DNA from: Breviolum minutum Mf 1.05b.01
Taxonomy: Eukaryota > Sar > Dinophyceae > Suessiales > Symbiodiniaceae
DNA: 64,000 nucleotides
Assembly: GCA_000507305.1 (NCBI GenBank)
Contig: DF239029.1
Span: 468,364-532,363 of the forward strand
Direction: 5' to 3'
Positions 53,606-63,300 of this stretch are shown here, in pieces (the stretch's first letter is position 1; the number at the start of each line of letters is the position of its first letter). The notes beneath the pieces were generated by a model. That model was not told where the DNA came from and made no database searches. It worked only from the letters and a program-made list of their open reading frames with translations. The position numbers were made by a program, and so were the translations under genes.

Positions 53606-53844
53606 TACGGTGGTGGTACAGTAATGATTATCCAAGGGTCCAGCCCTTGGAACTGGCCTATGACTTGGGGTTCAGTCACGCCTGTTGAATAGTAAAGGCA
53701 ACCATCAAACAACTGTCCTTTTGGGAACGATCACATATCCCCTGAAAAGTCAATGTTGAGTCGATGATTTTCCGGCTTGAAGAAGGTGGGATAAAAACAA
53801 GTTCCCTAGAGGCTATTGACTGAGTAGGACTGTATTTAATTGGA

Positions 53845-53955
53845 TGTTTCCGAAAATAGGGGTACCCCAGAATCGATGGTTTATAATGGAAAACCCTATT
53901 AAAATGGATGATTTGGGGGTACCCCTATTTTTGGAAATTTTGGAAACACCCATAT
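53845..53955. repeat. long hairpin, family H
   Basis: gatgtttccgaaaataggggtacccc pairs with ggggtacccctatttttggaaa, and the inner ccatcgatt-type arms pair too. Second copy at 20338-20512. Confidence 0.7.
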
Positions 53956-54023
53956 ATAGATATAGACTAATACATCTATTGTCGACTGTAGGACTCGAAC
54001 AACAACCCTCCAAGTATAATCAA

Positions 54024-54080
54024 CCCAAGGACCACGACATCCCAAGAGAGGATGCAACCTGGATCCATGGAACCCTGTGA
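54024..54080 (-). CDS. candidate exon
   Basis: Acceptor atctttcacag opens GSMDPGCILSWDVVVL, donor CCTTGG|GTTGAT. Alternative frames are also open. Confidence 0.35.
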
Positions 54081-54261
54081 AAGATCATCGGGTTTCGGAT
54101 GCTGAAGCCTTCAGTTGAACACCTTTTTTCTTGGGGTCTATATAGAAACAAAACATAAATCCATATGGGTATTGGTTGGGTATATTCCAAGTAATCCATC
54201 AATTCCAAGTAAAGTATTCCAACCATCCATTTTCAGGTGTAAACTCACTTTACTTCCCGTT

Positions 54262-54390
54262 GGGCTCCAAATGTACTTCGCCAACCTTGTCAGATGTGGC
54301 CACTTTGCACTCCACCAGCTCTTTGCGATAGACAGTGGTCACTCCCTTGGGGGGTTCGGACAGAGACAGCCAAGGGTTTTTCTGGTTGGA
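54262..54390 (-). CDS. internal exon
   Basis: The minus frame reads LSLSEPPKGVTTVYRK, ELVECKVATSDKVGE, VHLEPNGK. Ends at the boundary with a family I/B repeat. Beta-like; family unknown. Confidence 0.5.
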
Positions 54391-54620
54391 TGGAAAAAGG
54401 TGAGAAAAGGTGGACTGTATCATTTGTTGATTTTTGTTGGTTGGTGAGTTCACTCAAGAGGGACGTTGCACCAACAAGTCACTATGATTTCCCTATTCTA
54501 CGGGTCCACAACTTTACAAACAACAAGAAGGTGACTCCAATGACTAGGGCACCATGCCGGGAAGGATGGGGAGTCTGTCTCCTCCTCTTGACGCTCCACT
54601 GTGGTAAAATCAAAGCTCAC

Positions 54621-54650
54621 CTTGGTCAAACACGTTCGTTGCACTCAGTT
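54621..54650 (-). CDS. candidate micro-exon
   Basis: Acceptor attgaaaag and consensus donor CCAAG|GTGAGC bound 30 nt: LSATNVFDQ. The plus strand also shows a GTAAGC donor nearby. Confidence 0.35.
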
Positions 54651-54772
54651 CTTTTCAATTCAAAGGAAGCAGGTAAGCCCCTCATCTCTGGCAATGGAAA
54701 CCACACCAGGAAAATCTGGATTTTTCCGTTGGAGAAGCAAAGCAAAAACATGCAAAAACATCCACAGTACTG

Positions 54773-54884
54773 TTGATAGAAGAAACCCTGGTCACCAGTT
54801 GAGGTTGGTAGTTTTCCCATTATTTACAGGGTTTTATACATCCCAGGTGTTGCTCGCCGGATTTTTGTCCATCAACACGCAGAT
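54773..54884. repeat. family D element at an exon donor
   Basis: TACTGTTGATAG ... GTCCATCAACA. On the minus strand it starts GTTGATGG exactly where the exon 54887-54965 ends (GATCTGC then GTGTTGATGG), and it ends TATCAACAG, an acceptor-like sequence. Length about 110 bp. Confidence 0.6.
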
Positions 54885-54886
54885 CC

Positions 54887-54965
54887 TTTGCAGATCCGTT
54901 GGGCTCTCCATACCATGCTTGGGTCCATGTTCATCATCTCCCGCAAGATACGTTCAGAGGTTTGC
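54887..54965 (-). CDS. internal exon whose donor lies in a D element
   Basis: Acceptor tctgttatgtag opens QTSERILREMMNMDPS then MVWRAQRICKGSA. The following GTGTTGATGG is the terminus of the family D repeat. Confidence 0.55.
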
Positions 54966-55424
54966 CTACATAACAGAAAAAACAAAAAGAGGTGATACAC
55001 AGGATGAGCACATGAAAATCCAACCATATGTGATCGTTTCCTGGAGGGTACATCAAAATGCCCGGCAGACAACATTTAACTCGCGCCTGGCGTTCTCATG
55101 AGGTTCCTGGCCATTTTGATGGGGAATCGCTAAGGTCAAAAGTTTGACATTGGCGAAACTTGGCCCAAGCCAAGTTGGCAAAGTGCTGGGAGTTTCAAAA
55201 AATAAACATCTTGAATGCCTAACGGTCCCTCTATCAACCAATCTAGATTCTAGATCACCGGATAATATCTCAATCCATTAAAAAAGTGAATAAATTTGGA
55301 TAAATTCAAGTGATATTTCCCAACAGCCCAGAGCAATATGCAAAAAAAAACACGGCTGGAGTTCTTTTCCATGCGACCTGATTCGGAACCCTAAGTGGAA
55401 CCATACCTAGAACCTCCCCCAAAC

Positions 55425-55466
55425 CTGCACAAAAAATTCACCCCAAAGCCAATGCTGCGCAGCCTT
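55425..55466 (-). CDS. internal exon, 14 codons
   Basis: Acceptor cttttttccaacag and donor GTGCAG|GTTTGG bound exactly 14 codons: KAAQHWLWGEFFVQ. The preceding exon ends in phase 0, 113 nt upstream. Confidence 0.65.
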
Positions 55467-55579
55467 CTGTTGGAAAAAAGACCCCATGACCCCATGACAC
55501 ATTCTGTTGTTTTTGCAAAACTGGGAGAAAAAAAACGGGGGCCGCCTGGCACCAAAAAAGGCTGCATCCAATGACTCAC

Positions 55580-55620
55580 CCACTGACCCACTGAGTGAGT
55601 GAAAGGCACCTTCTTGGTGC
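55580..55620 (-). CDS. internal exon
   Basis: Acceptor gcgcctgccag and consensus donor CAGTGG|GTGAGT bound 41 nt: TKKVPFTHSVGQW. It joins in phase to 55425-55466. Confidence 0.65.
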
Positions 55621-55639
55621 CTGGCAGGCGCCAAGTTTG

Positions 55640-55770
55640 TCGCTCACGGCCATCAGGGAACTGTTCCTGCCGGGTGTGTCAGAAAAGTTCATCCAAGCAT
55701 TGCTAGGCATCCACAAGAAATCATCCCCTGCTGGCCCCCAGTTCCCAAAAAATATTGGGGGGAAGCTAGG
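55640..55770 (-). CDS. candidate exon
   Basis: The minus frame reads FFGNWGPAGDDFLWMP, SNAWMNFSDTPGRNSS, LMA, possible donor ATGGCC|GTGAGC. The join to 55620 is out of phase as read, so one boundary is wrong. The plus strand (TAIRELFLPGVSEKF) is also plausible. Confidence 0.35.
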
Positions 55771-55933
55771 TGGTTATCAAAATATCAGGTAACGATCCAA
55801 TCGACCCCTGGTTTCAAATGCATATCTGCATATTATAGGGAATTGGAAGACGAGAGATCCCCAACTCTTCTCCACATAACTGGGTTTTTTCCCTCCACTC
55901 CACTGGAACTCTCCTTAAACTCCACCAACAAGC

Positions 55934-56026
55934 GTGATCCATCGCTGGGGCGGAGCTTCCTTGGATTTCCGGTGGTTTGAGGCTTTCAGTTCTTCAGTTT
56001 TGAGAGCCACGGATTCGAGATCATGC
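55934..56026 (-). CDS. internal exon
   Basis: Acceptor ggttttctag opens HDLESVALKTEELKAS, NHRKSKEAPPQRWIT. Possible donor ACGCTT|GTTGGT. Charged helix. Confidence 0.55.
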
Positions 56027-56170
56027 CTAGAAAACCTAGGAACGTACCATTTTTTTAAGGCAACTGGATAACTGGAAAACGCAGGTTTTAGGGGTTTCAA
56101 GTTTGATGGAAAATGAACGGTTCCCGCAACGGCTGTTTTCTTCCAGGTGCTCAAAGGAAATTCCAAGCAT

Positions 56171-56505
56171 CTATTTTTGGGTCAAAGATTTTGAGCCATG
56201 ATGTGACATGCCTCTTTCCAGCAGAAAGGAGGTGTTTGTTTTTTTCATGTTGACATCAATGACCTCAGTAAGGGCGCTGGGTACAACACTGTTAGGGTAC
56301 AACCGAAACCAGCTGAAGTGTTCCGTCCATGGGAATTCCATGGATTTACAAAAAAAAACAGCCAATCTTCCCATCATAAATCTGTTCTTTTTGAAAGGGT
56401 CGCGAGATTTCGATGAACTTCCCCTAAGACTTCGCAGCTTACGAGCTGTTAAGGGTAGCTCGCCTGGAAACGAGTTGAAGCAATATGGAATTCCCCATAC
56501 AAAAC
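56171..56505 (-). CDS. long open coding-like frame
   Basis: One minus frame without stop: ELPLTARKLRSLRGSS, SKSRDPFKKNRFMMGR, SMEFPWTEHFSWFRLY, PNSVVPSALTEVIDVN. Probably two exons plus intron; acceptor gtttccag at the 5' side. The plus strand is open for 152 codons but its composition is less protein-like. Confidence 0.4.
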
Positions 56506-56661
56506 CACCTTTTCATCAGAAGAGTTGGGTCCAATCAAGGCAGACGAAGGGTTATCCAATTATCCTCCCCCAACTACCGTTTGTAGAGGGGGAGGGTACA
56601 TCCATGAAAAAAAAACAGCCAACATTTCAGTGGCTTGGTTGGGTTGGCAGGAAGGTGATTT

Positions 56662-56721
56662 GCTAAGAATTTTCGCAATTTCTGAGCGCCCCGGCAGCAC
56701 CACGATATCCACCACACGCAC
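56662..56721 (-). CDS. internal exon
   Basis: Acceptor ctttgttttaag opens VRVVDIVVLPGRSEIA then KILSK. Donor not fixed. Confidence 0.5.
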
Positions 56722-57104
56722 CTTAAAACAAAGAAAAGGCAGGCAGGATATGAAGGGGTGGCCTTTCAGAAGGTGGAAGAAGAGAAACATAGAAAAAAAA
56801 CTCACATGAAAGACCACTTGAATTGGGAGGATCTTCCCAAATCGGGCATGACTATTGAGACGTGGTAGACAAGCTTCCAGAAAAAATGAATCAACTTCAC
56901 ATACAAATTACAATGGCTGGCGCCTCTACTTAAAAGCCTCATTCTCCATTTTTTGCTGATCGCACAAAAAAACCTCATGCAAATAGATGTAACAGCTATA
57001 GGTCCCTAAAACTCATCAATGCGACATTGGATTTGATGATCTTTATTGGGATTCCACAACCTGTTGGTCGCTATCTTTGTTTCACGATCGGATTTCTTCA
57101 AAGC

Positions 57105-57191
57105 TCATTTCTTGGAAGGCTTCCCCTGTATGAAACTCCCGGTGACTTCATACTTCTTGTACACTGCCTGAAGGCCTACCAGCAAACGCCC
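57105..57191 (-). CDS. exon ending in a stop; acceptor from a repeat end
   Basis: Acceptor gtctattttcag opens 28 codons, GRLLVGLQAVYKKYEV then TGSFIQGKPSKK, and TGA. The acceptor region cgcccctgaaaatag equals the inner arm of family B elements. Confidence 0.5.
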   Translation of the reverse strand, partial: GRLLVGLQAVYKKYEVTGSFIQGKPSKK

Positions 57192-57689
57192 CTGAAAATA
57201 GACGAATGTCAGTTTTCAGGGTATCGGGTATCTCAAACAAAGACCTTCACAACCAACATTCCTTCTCAGGTCTCTAAAGTTGGAACATATATATACATTA
57301 TACATATATTCCAATCGACCACCGGACTCCAACCCAAGGGAAAAAAAATCACGCTCCGGTAAGAAGTAAACCCACAGCTGTTCCGTTAAAAAGATTCCCA
57401 CACTTTTGGAGCGAGTTTTGGAGTACAACAATCTCTTAAGATTTATACTAAACTACAGGGGTCATGAAATACGACACGAACCCCAAACATCAGGCACGAT
57501 TTTTCGGGGAAATCCCCCACATGTTACAAACTCCAATTTTGGCATCAAGTTTGATCCCCTCTAAAAATGGGTCCCAAAAAAAAACCTCTGGTAAACTAAC
57601 ACCTCGCAATGGAAAATTCCCACCATTTTGAGTCGAAGTTCAGGTGAATTTCCAGCCATCGCCATGTTAGTTTGGAGGGTAATGATCCC

Positions 57690-57835
57690 TGCATGATCTG
57701 ACTGTATCCCTTCACGAAAATTTCAGGCTTCCGGACCAACTTCTTGTGCTGCTGGGCATCCAACATCAACCTTTTCAACTTCAAAAATCTGGGAATTACT
57801 TTCAAATCATAGCAGAAATCATGCACAAATCGGGT
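57690..57835 (-). CDS. internal exon
   Basis: The minus frame reads HDFCYDLKVIPRFLKL, KRLMLDAQQHKKLVRK, PEIFVKGYSQIMQ. Borders a family A repeat on its low side. Basic, helical. Confidence 0.5.
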
Positions 57836-57875
57836 GAATCCAGTTCATGAACCCTCTCACCGAGGGGTGTTTCAT

Positions 57876-58045
57876 TCATCCACCATTCCCACAAAATGTG
57901 CCTGCTAGCGCCAGTTTCCACCTCTTTTGCCAATTGCTCAATGCCCTTCGCCTGGGTTTTTGCCGGAAAAAACTGAAGATGTTAACAGAAAAATTTAGCT
58001 CTTCAATAGCATCCCCAGACTCCCCCAAGTTTTTAAAGAAACAAA
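57876..58045 (-). CDS. internal exon nearest the retroelement
   Basis: The minus frame reads KNLGESGDAIEELNFS, VNIFSFFRQKPRRRAL, SNWQKRWKLALAGTF and a stop. It is the last host-like coding sequence before the element. Confidence 0.5.
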
Positions 58046-58359
58046 CAGCAACGAGGCAAAAATCACAGTTTGTTTTTTGCTGGATTTCATCAATCCATAA
58101 CCCTTCTGAAATCACCATTAAAATTTGATTCTCAAAGATTGTCATATATGACCAATATCCCCCATCTCCCGCAAGCCAAAAATAAAAACTGTGCAACACA
58201 GGCAGCGAAACAAGGAAACCTACAAATGAGAGGATTGACCCCTCGCTCAAATGCACCTTTTCACGCAAAGGCGCCCCCTGAGCCTCGTAGGCTATTGGTC
58301 GGCGATCTGACTGACATGAGGTCAACCTGTACACCTTGGAATGCTAGTTTCACACATTC
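58046..58359. other. sequence 3' of the retroelement ORF; LTR not resolved
   Basis: Downstream of the pol stop (minus strand) lie aggaatgtgtgaaactagc and cgggagatgggggatattgg, possible polypurine-like tracts. Without a second copy no LTR, TG/CA end or target duplication can be assigned. Confidence 0.4.
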
Positions 58360-61300
58360 CTACGAAATCTTCTTGACCTCATTGTCTTGTAGGCTAAAAA
58401 TCCCGGAGTCCAAAAGCTCTAGTAGCGACTGCCGGTTTCCTGACCTTTTTGTCAGGCAATCCATGAACATCTTGGGATGAGGAACCCACTTCACTACCGC
58501 TCCAGTTTCCATCATAGCTTGCCTAATCACTTGCATCTCGATAGCAGTGCGACGGTCATCCGTCGTTCCAACCGTCTCCTTCACCAAATGATCAAAGAGG
58601 CTCTTAGCATCCACCACACATAGGCTCTTCTTAAGTGTGGCGTCACTCTCCACCTTCGCCAAAGCCATGGCACGCTGCTTCCTCACAGCCTGCTCCCAGT
58701 TTCGAAGGTCGAAGTTCTCGGTGGTGAGCTCGTTGAAAATGGTGATGCTCCATGCAAGTTCACTGAGGCCTTTTGAAAGGCTCTGTGATTCGGCTGCTAA
58801 TGTGGAGTTCACGATCCGGTGCATCTTCCCGGACTTCCAGTGAAGTAGATTGGTGATTCCCTGTCCCTTCTCCATCAGGTCCTCGTGAGCCGCAAAAACT
58901 CCGAAGGCTCCTTGTGAAGCTCCTCCTTCTGCATTGGCATATGAAGCATCTGTGATGACGCCCCAAACCAACTTCTCCAGAGGTATATGTTGAATCCTCA
59001 ACGTCATCGAAGCTGTCTTCTTGGCCTCTCTGATTGCCTTGTTCAAGTCCAGAATGTCCTGGACTTTCAGCTTGTTCAAGCAACTCGCGATGATGCTTGC
59101 CGAGGCCGCACAGTCTGGACGACCCTCCTTGGCTGCCCAAGTAAGAGCTCCTATGGCGGCTCTTGTAGCATTTCTCTCACTTTCTGTGGCTTCATCCTCT
59201 TTCTCTTTGGCTCTTCCAACTTCTAGGGGCACTTCCTTCATCCTCTCTTCCACAAACTTCTGCATGTCGATGAGGTAGGTGCCATCCTTCTGCTTCCTCA
59301 GCCTCCTTCCATTGAAAGAAACTCCTTGTTCTTCTTCCTCCAGGTACTTGAACTTGCCAAATTTGAATCTGCTTTGAAGCTCCTTCATCTTCTCGAAGTG
59401 AATCTCATCTCCTAAAGTAAGGAGATCATCCACCTCCACGATCACCAAACCGCTTACCTTCCCTTGGTGAAAGAAGCGAAATGTGCATGGGTCCATAGCT
59501 GACTGCTCATAGCCCAATTCTACCAACGTCCTTTTCAGGCACTTCCTCCAATGTGCAGGTGCATCCCCAAGTCCATAAGCTCCTGCCAAGATCTCGATGA
59601 TTTGCCCCTCCTTGAGGCCTTCCAATCCTCCTCTAGGCTGCTTGCAAAACAGCCTACCTTCTGGTCTCACCAACGGTCCGGACTGCATGAAGGCGTTCTT
59701 CAGATCTCCAATGGCACACCTGAAATTCATGCTGCTTGCCACTTGAAGAGCAATCGAAATGATTGCAGTCACCACAGTCGGGGCATAGCGGTCCAAACTC
59801 AAAATGTCTGGGTCACGGTCTCCCCGAATGCACCATCGAGATTTCATTGTTGCAGGCTCTCCCGGCAACTCCGCCGGCTTCCACCTTCTCACCATGGTAG
59901 ATGGTAGGATCCTTTGCAAAGACCCTGCTTCAGCCAGCTGCCTCTCTACATCCTCAGACTCCTCAAGATCTAGTGGTTTCACAGCCCCTGAGGCTGCCAC
60001 CTTTGTCCATTCGTCTCCATCTGAGATCCTCCACTTTGGCCACTCTTCAGCGGTGATCTCCCACTCCTTGACTTCATCTGAGCTCTTCCTGGCCAGCATT
60101 GACCAATTGATCTTCTCTTTGCTTACCCCAGGTTTTAGTTTGAACTCTGAAAACCCAGTCCAAAACCTTCTTGGTCCTTCTTCTGCATCCTCTTTCCTCC
60201 AATTGTCCTTCTTCTGCTCAACGGATCCGTCGGGCATCTTCTTCCACCACCAAAATGATGACTGCAGGTACTTGCTCGAAATTGGACATCCTCTCTTCTC
60301 CTGTGGAACAAAGCGACTCTTCCTCGGCACTCGATGGATCCTCCTTATTGAGTGTGACTCCTCATGGTACACCCATGAGTCTCTTCCTTCTGCAGCCTCT
60401 TCTGGCTCCTCACCATCCTCAATTGTCCATAGATCTCCTCCATATGGACGAAACCTCATCTTCTCTATCTTCAACCTGGTGGGCTCATACGCGGCACTTG
60501 GATTACCATCGAGATTCTCATTGTGCACTGCCGAACGGGTTGCTATGTCCAGCTCAGTCTCATCAATGGGTGCTTCAGAACGATCTTGCTTCGTTGTTGT
60601 TGAAGAGCTCGAAGACGTTGAAGAGCTCCCAGATTCCTCTCTGGGTTCACTTCGCTCTCCTTCCTCTATGCCCTCCTCATCTTCGTCCTCTGCTGGCTTC
60701 CCTTCTTCAATCCTCCTTCTATGCTTGGGTGGTTCTTCTTCCTTTTCTTCTTCAACCAACTCCTCATCTTCTTCTCCTGGGACATCCCATCCTGAGATGT
60801 CTTTGAATCCTCTCTTGCTGCCTCTTCTTGCCAACTCTTGTTGAAGCTCTTTGAACTCATCCTTCAAAAGTCCATAAGCCTCTTCCTCCTCTGGAGTTGC
60901 ACTTCGGACTTGTTCCTTTGCACACTTCCACATCTCTCCTCTCATAGCGATCCAAAGGTTCGGGCCCTCCTCCATAATCACTGTTCCAAGTCCACACCAG
61001 ACTGCCTTGCGGTAGTCTCTTGCGGTAGCAGCTCCTCTCCTGGGGAGTGGTCTTCGGAAAACAAAAACTGCTTCTCCAGGATGAAAATCTCTCATCAATC
61101 TGGGCCTGGCCTTTGTCGCTCTCCTCACAACTTCCTTTGATGAATGTCGCAGAAAGGCCTCCATTGCAGCATCTCTGAGCTGCAGCATCCTCTGAACCTC
61201 ACTTCCAGCTGTGCTCCTCATCAAAGCGGCATCATAAGGATCATCACTTCCTAGACTTCCAGGAATCCTCACATTCATTCCAATTTGTCTTTGAGCAGGC

Positions 61301-61464
61301 GAATACCCACTTCTGTTGAACAGCCGGTTCTTGGCTGCTTCGACCTCATAGATGCAACCCACCCACTCCTCCTGGGTGATTGGACCAACCTGATCCAGCA
61401 TCTTCATAAGGGTGCCCTTTGCCAACCCTCCGTGCCTCTCTGTTCTTCCTTGCTGCCACGGACT
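58360..61464 (-). CDS. copia-type pol: integrase C-part, RT, RNase H
   Basis: About 1,034 codons. Residues numbered on the open frame from 61569: SPWQQGRTERHGG (36-48) holds the integrase catalytic E44; an acidic, serine-rich linker spans 262-345; RT has GDLKNAFMQ with D622 and the box VEVDDLL (D714, D715), where copia elements usually have YVDD; RNase H has D874 (TDASYAN), E927 (LAAES), D987 (VVDAKS) and D1037 (DCLTKR). The frame begins inside the inserted segment, so its apparent first 35 residues are not element-derived. All RNase H acids are present, so the 3' half may be intact. Confidence 0.85.
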   Translation of the reverse strand, partial: SPWQQGRTERHGGLAKGTLMKMLDQVGPITQEEWVGCIYEVEAAKNRLFNRSGYSPAQRQIGMNVRIPGSLGSDDPYDAALMRSTAGSEVQRMLQLRDAAMEAFLRHSSKEVVRRATKARPRLMRDFHPGEAVFVFRRPLPRRGAATARDYRKAVWCGLGTVIMEEGPNLWIAMRGEMWKCAKEQVRSATPEEEEAYGLLKDEFKELQQELARRGSKRGFKDISGWDVPGEEDEELVEEEKEEEPPKHRRRIEEGKPAEDEDEEGIEEGERSEPREESGSSSTSSSSSTTTKQDRSEAPIDETELDIATRSAVHNENLDGNPSAAYEPTRLKIEKMRFRPYGGDLWTIEDGEEPEEAAEGRDSWVYHEESHSIRRIHRVPRKSRFVPQEKRGCPISSKYLQSSFWWWKKMPDGSVEQKKDNWRKEDAEEGPRRFWTGFSEFKLKPGVSKEKINWSMLARKSSDEVKEWEITAEEWPKWRISDGDEWTKVAASGAVKPLDLEESEDVERQLAEAGSLQRILPSTMVRRWKPAELPGEPATMKSRWCIRGDRDPDILSLDRYAPTVVTAIISIALQVASSMNFRCAIGDLKNAFMQSGPLVRPEGRLFCKQPRGGLEGLKEGQIIEILAGAYGLGDAPAHWRKCLKRTLVELGYEQSAMDPCTFRFFHQGKVSGLVIVEVDDLLTLGDEIHFEKMKELQSRFKFGKFKYLEEEEQGVSFNGRRLRKQKDGTYLIDMQKFVEERMKEVPLEVGRAKEKEDEATESERNATRAAIGALTWAAKEGRPDCAASASIIASCLNKLKVQDILDLNKAIREAKKTASMTLRIQHIPLEKLVWGVITDASYANAEGGASQGAFGVFAAHEDLMEKGQGITNLLHWKSGKMHRIVNSTLAAESQSLSKGLSELAWSITIFNELTTENFDLRNWEQAVRKQRAMALAKVESDATLKKSLCVVDAKSLFDHLVKETVGTTDDRRTAIEMQVIRQAMMETGAVVKWVPHPKMFMDCLTKRSGNRQSLLELLDSGIFSLQDNEVKKIS

Positions 61465-62521
61465 CGGCTCGCTCCTCACTGCCTCTCCGTGTCTCAAGCA
61501 TATGCTTGAGAATCTCGAGGCATAGTCCTGTGTGGCGCCCATCCTTCTTCCTGCCATGGCCTCGCACATACTGCCTCAGCTTCTGCTTGACGTCATCCTC
61601 ATCAGTCTCATAGACAACGGCAATAGTGGCCACCGCATCCTGCGGTGTTTGGCCGCTGCTCCGCGCGACCTCATAAGTCTCTGCCATGCCTTCCGCTTCC
61701 TGCGGATCTCCTTCGCCCTTCGCGTCATCGTCAAGCTCCTGCATCACCCGGCCAAGGCTGTGGCTCCGGCTCCTGGGCCTAGGGGGTTTGGGGCGCTCAT
61801 CCTTCTCAGTCTCCTCAACCTTGAGCCTTCGATCAAGCCCAAGATCGGCTTCTGGGGGCAGGGGCGACCATTCTTCTCCTCGGACATATCCTTGAGCGTG
61901 CCTCCTTACTCTGTTCCTAAGATCATGCTTAAGGACCTCGGTTAGCTGCTCACTGATCCTCCGACCACCAACTACATAGCGGCCGCTCCATGCGAGCAAC
62001 CGTTCGCTGTGCTCATCCTCAATCATGTAGCCGTGGATGTCTCTGCCTAGGCTCTCAGCTTCGGTGGGGGTCTCCTTCAGGACTCTCGCCATGTAGCCAT
62101 CGTCGCCGCCGACCTGCCTTTCCAATGCCGCTGGGTCGAGCTCCACCTCTGTCTTGAGCGCCTCGATCCTGGTATGAGTCCAGCGTAGATCTCCCCGAAC
62201 TCGTCCAAGCGAAAGCCCAATGACCGTGCCCATGAACTGACCGAGGCTGCTGTCGGAGTCGAGGAGTCCGCAAGCAGACACGCGCTGACGGGACAACAAG
62301 GGTGTTGCATCCTGATTCCGAGTCCGAGATCGAGGCCGAGGACAATACCTGTGAAGGGGTGCGTGTGGGCATCCTTGTTGACGGGATCATGCGACCGTTG
62401 GCGCCACATGGGTGCAATGACCTGGCCTGCGGAGAGGATACTATCCTACTGGACGAGGACACCGCGGTTTCGGACGTTAGAATGCCAGGACCAGGGCAAA
62501 ACGCTCGGGTCAACTTGTGCN
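61465..62521. other. foreign segment interrupting integrase
   Basis: The upstream frame ends RTIGAR at 62523; the downstream frame resumes SPWQQGRTE at 61464. Removing this segment leaves 35 residues between the second D and the E, the usual integrase spacing. One boundary is a single N (62521); a 20-bp palindrome (tctcaagcatatgcttgaga) lies at 61492-61511. It could be a nested insertion or a gap-filling error. Confidence 0.75.
61470..62299 (-). CDS. unknown ORF inside the foreign segment
   Basis: The minus frame has no start codon in context and runs about 270 codons: THTRIEALKTEVELDP, RQVGGDDGYMARVLKE, SGRYVVGGRRISEQLTE, an RPKPPRPRSRSHS linker, then QDAVATIAVVYETDED and KQKLRQYVRGHGRKKD. 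Charged, GC-rich, no recognised domain. The opposite strand at 62302-62520 is also open and acidic. It may be part of another element's gag-like protein. Confidence 0.4.
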
Positions 62522-63300
62522 TTCTGGCTCCGATAGTCCTCACTATCGTGCCACTCTCGTTCAACTTCTGAGAGAATCCAGCCATGAACTCTCTTCCTTG
62601 GTCTACCACCACGATGTCAGGGAATCCGAACGTCCTCGTCCAGCTTCTCAGGAAAGCTGTCCACACCTTCTCTGCTGAGGTGCCATCCTGCAGGGGCTCC
62701 AAGCACTGATAACATGTTGCCCAGTCTACTACATTCAAGACTGGAATTGTCTTCCTTGGATCATGACTTGGCATGAACACTACGTCCACGCCAACCACTT
62801 TCCCTGCTTCAAAGTGCTTTGGTATAGTTGAGGGTCTTGCTGCCTTCGGTTTCTGATGTGCATCGCACAGATCACACCGGAACTCCTCCTTGACGTATCT
62901 AATGACTTCCCTGCGTGCTCTTGCCATCCTCAATGCTCGAATGAAGTCTGGCTGACTTGGATGGCCCAGGTTTTGATGCAGCTTCTTGATCTTTAGCTTG
63001 TCAGCCGCAGTCACTCCTCTTGGCAGCACCCCTTTCTCCTCATCTTCATCCTCACTTTTCTCTTCTTCTTCCTCATCTTCCGGCCTCGCTCTAGCCTGTC
63101 TTTCTTGATGACCTCTTCCAGCATTCTCCACTTCTTGATCCAGCTCATCCTCTAGATCAGCTTGTCCTTCTCCTTCTCCATCCTCAATCTCAGCCTCATT
63201 CTCAAAGCAAACCACTGCGGTCAACTTGCCCTTCCAGTCTTCTTGAAAGCCTTTTACCATTGACATCTTCTCGAAAGGGCCCTTGCCATTCCTTCTCCGT
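62522..63300 (-). CDS. copia-type integrase, N-terminal part
   Basis: In the frame numbered from 63266: an acidic region (25-80), an HHCC zinc motif H97-x4-H102-x28-C131-x2-C134, and the first two catalytic acids D161 (GVDVVF) and D222 (VVVDQGREF). The frame is broken after R248. Upstream the same frame reads NGKGPFEKMSM and meets the methyltransferase-like frame near 63285. Confidence 0.8.

Noticed and set aside
58046..58334. Possible extra ORF between the pol stop and the last host exon (minus strand)
   Set aside because: The frame reads through hydrophobic, AT-rich sequence without splice sites; only its lower part (57876-58045) looks coding.
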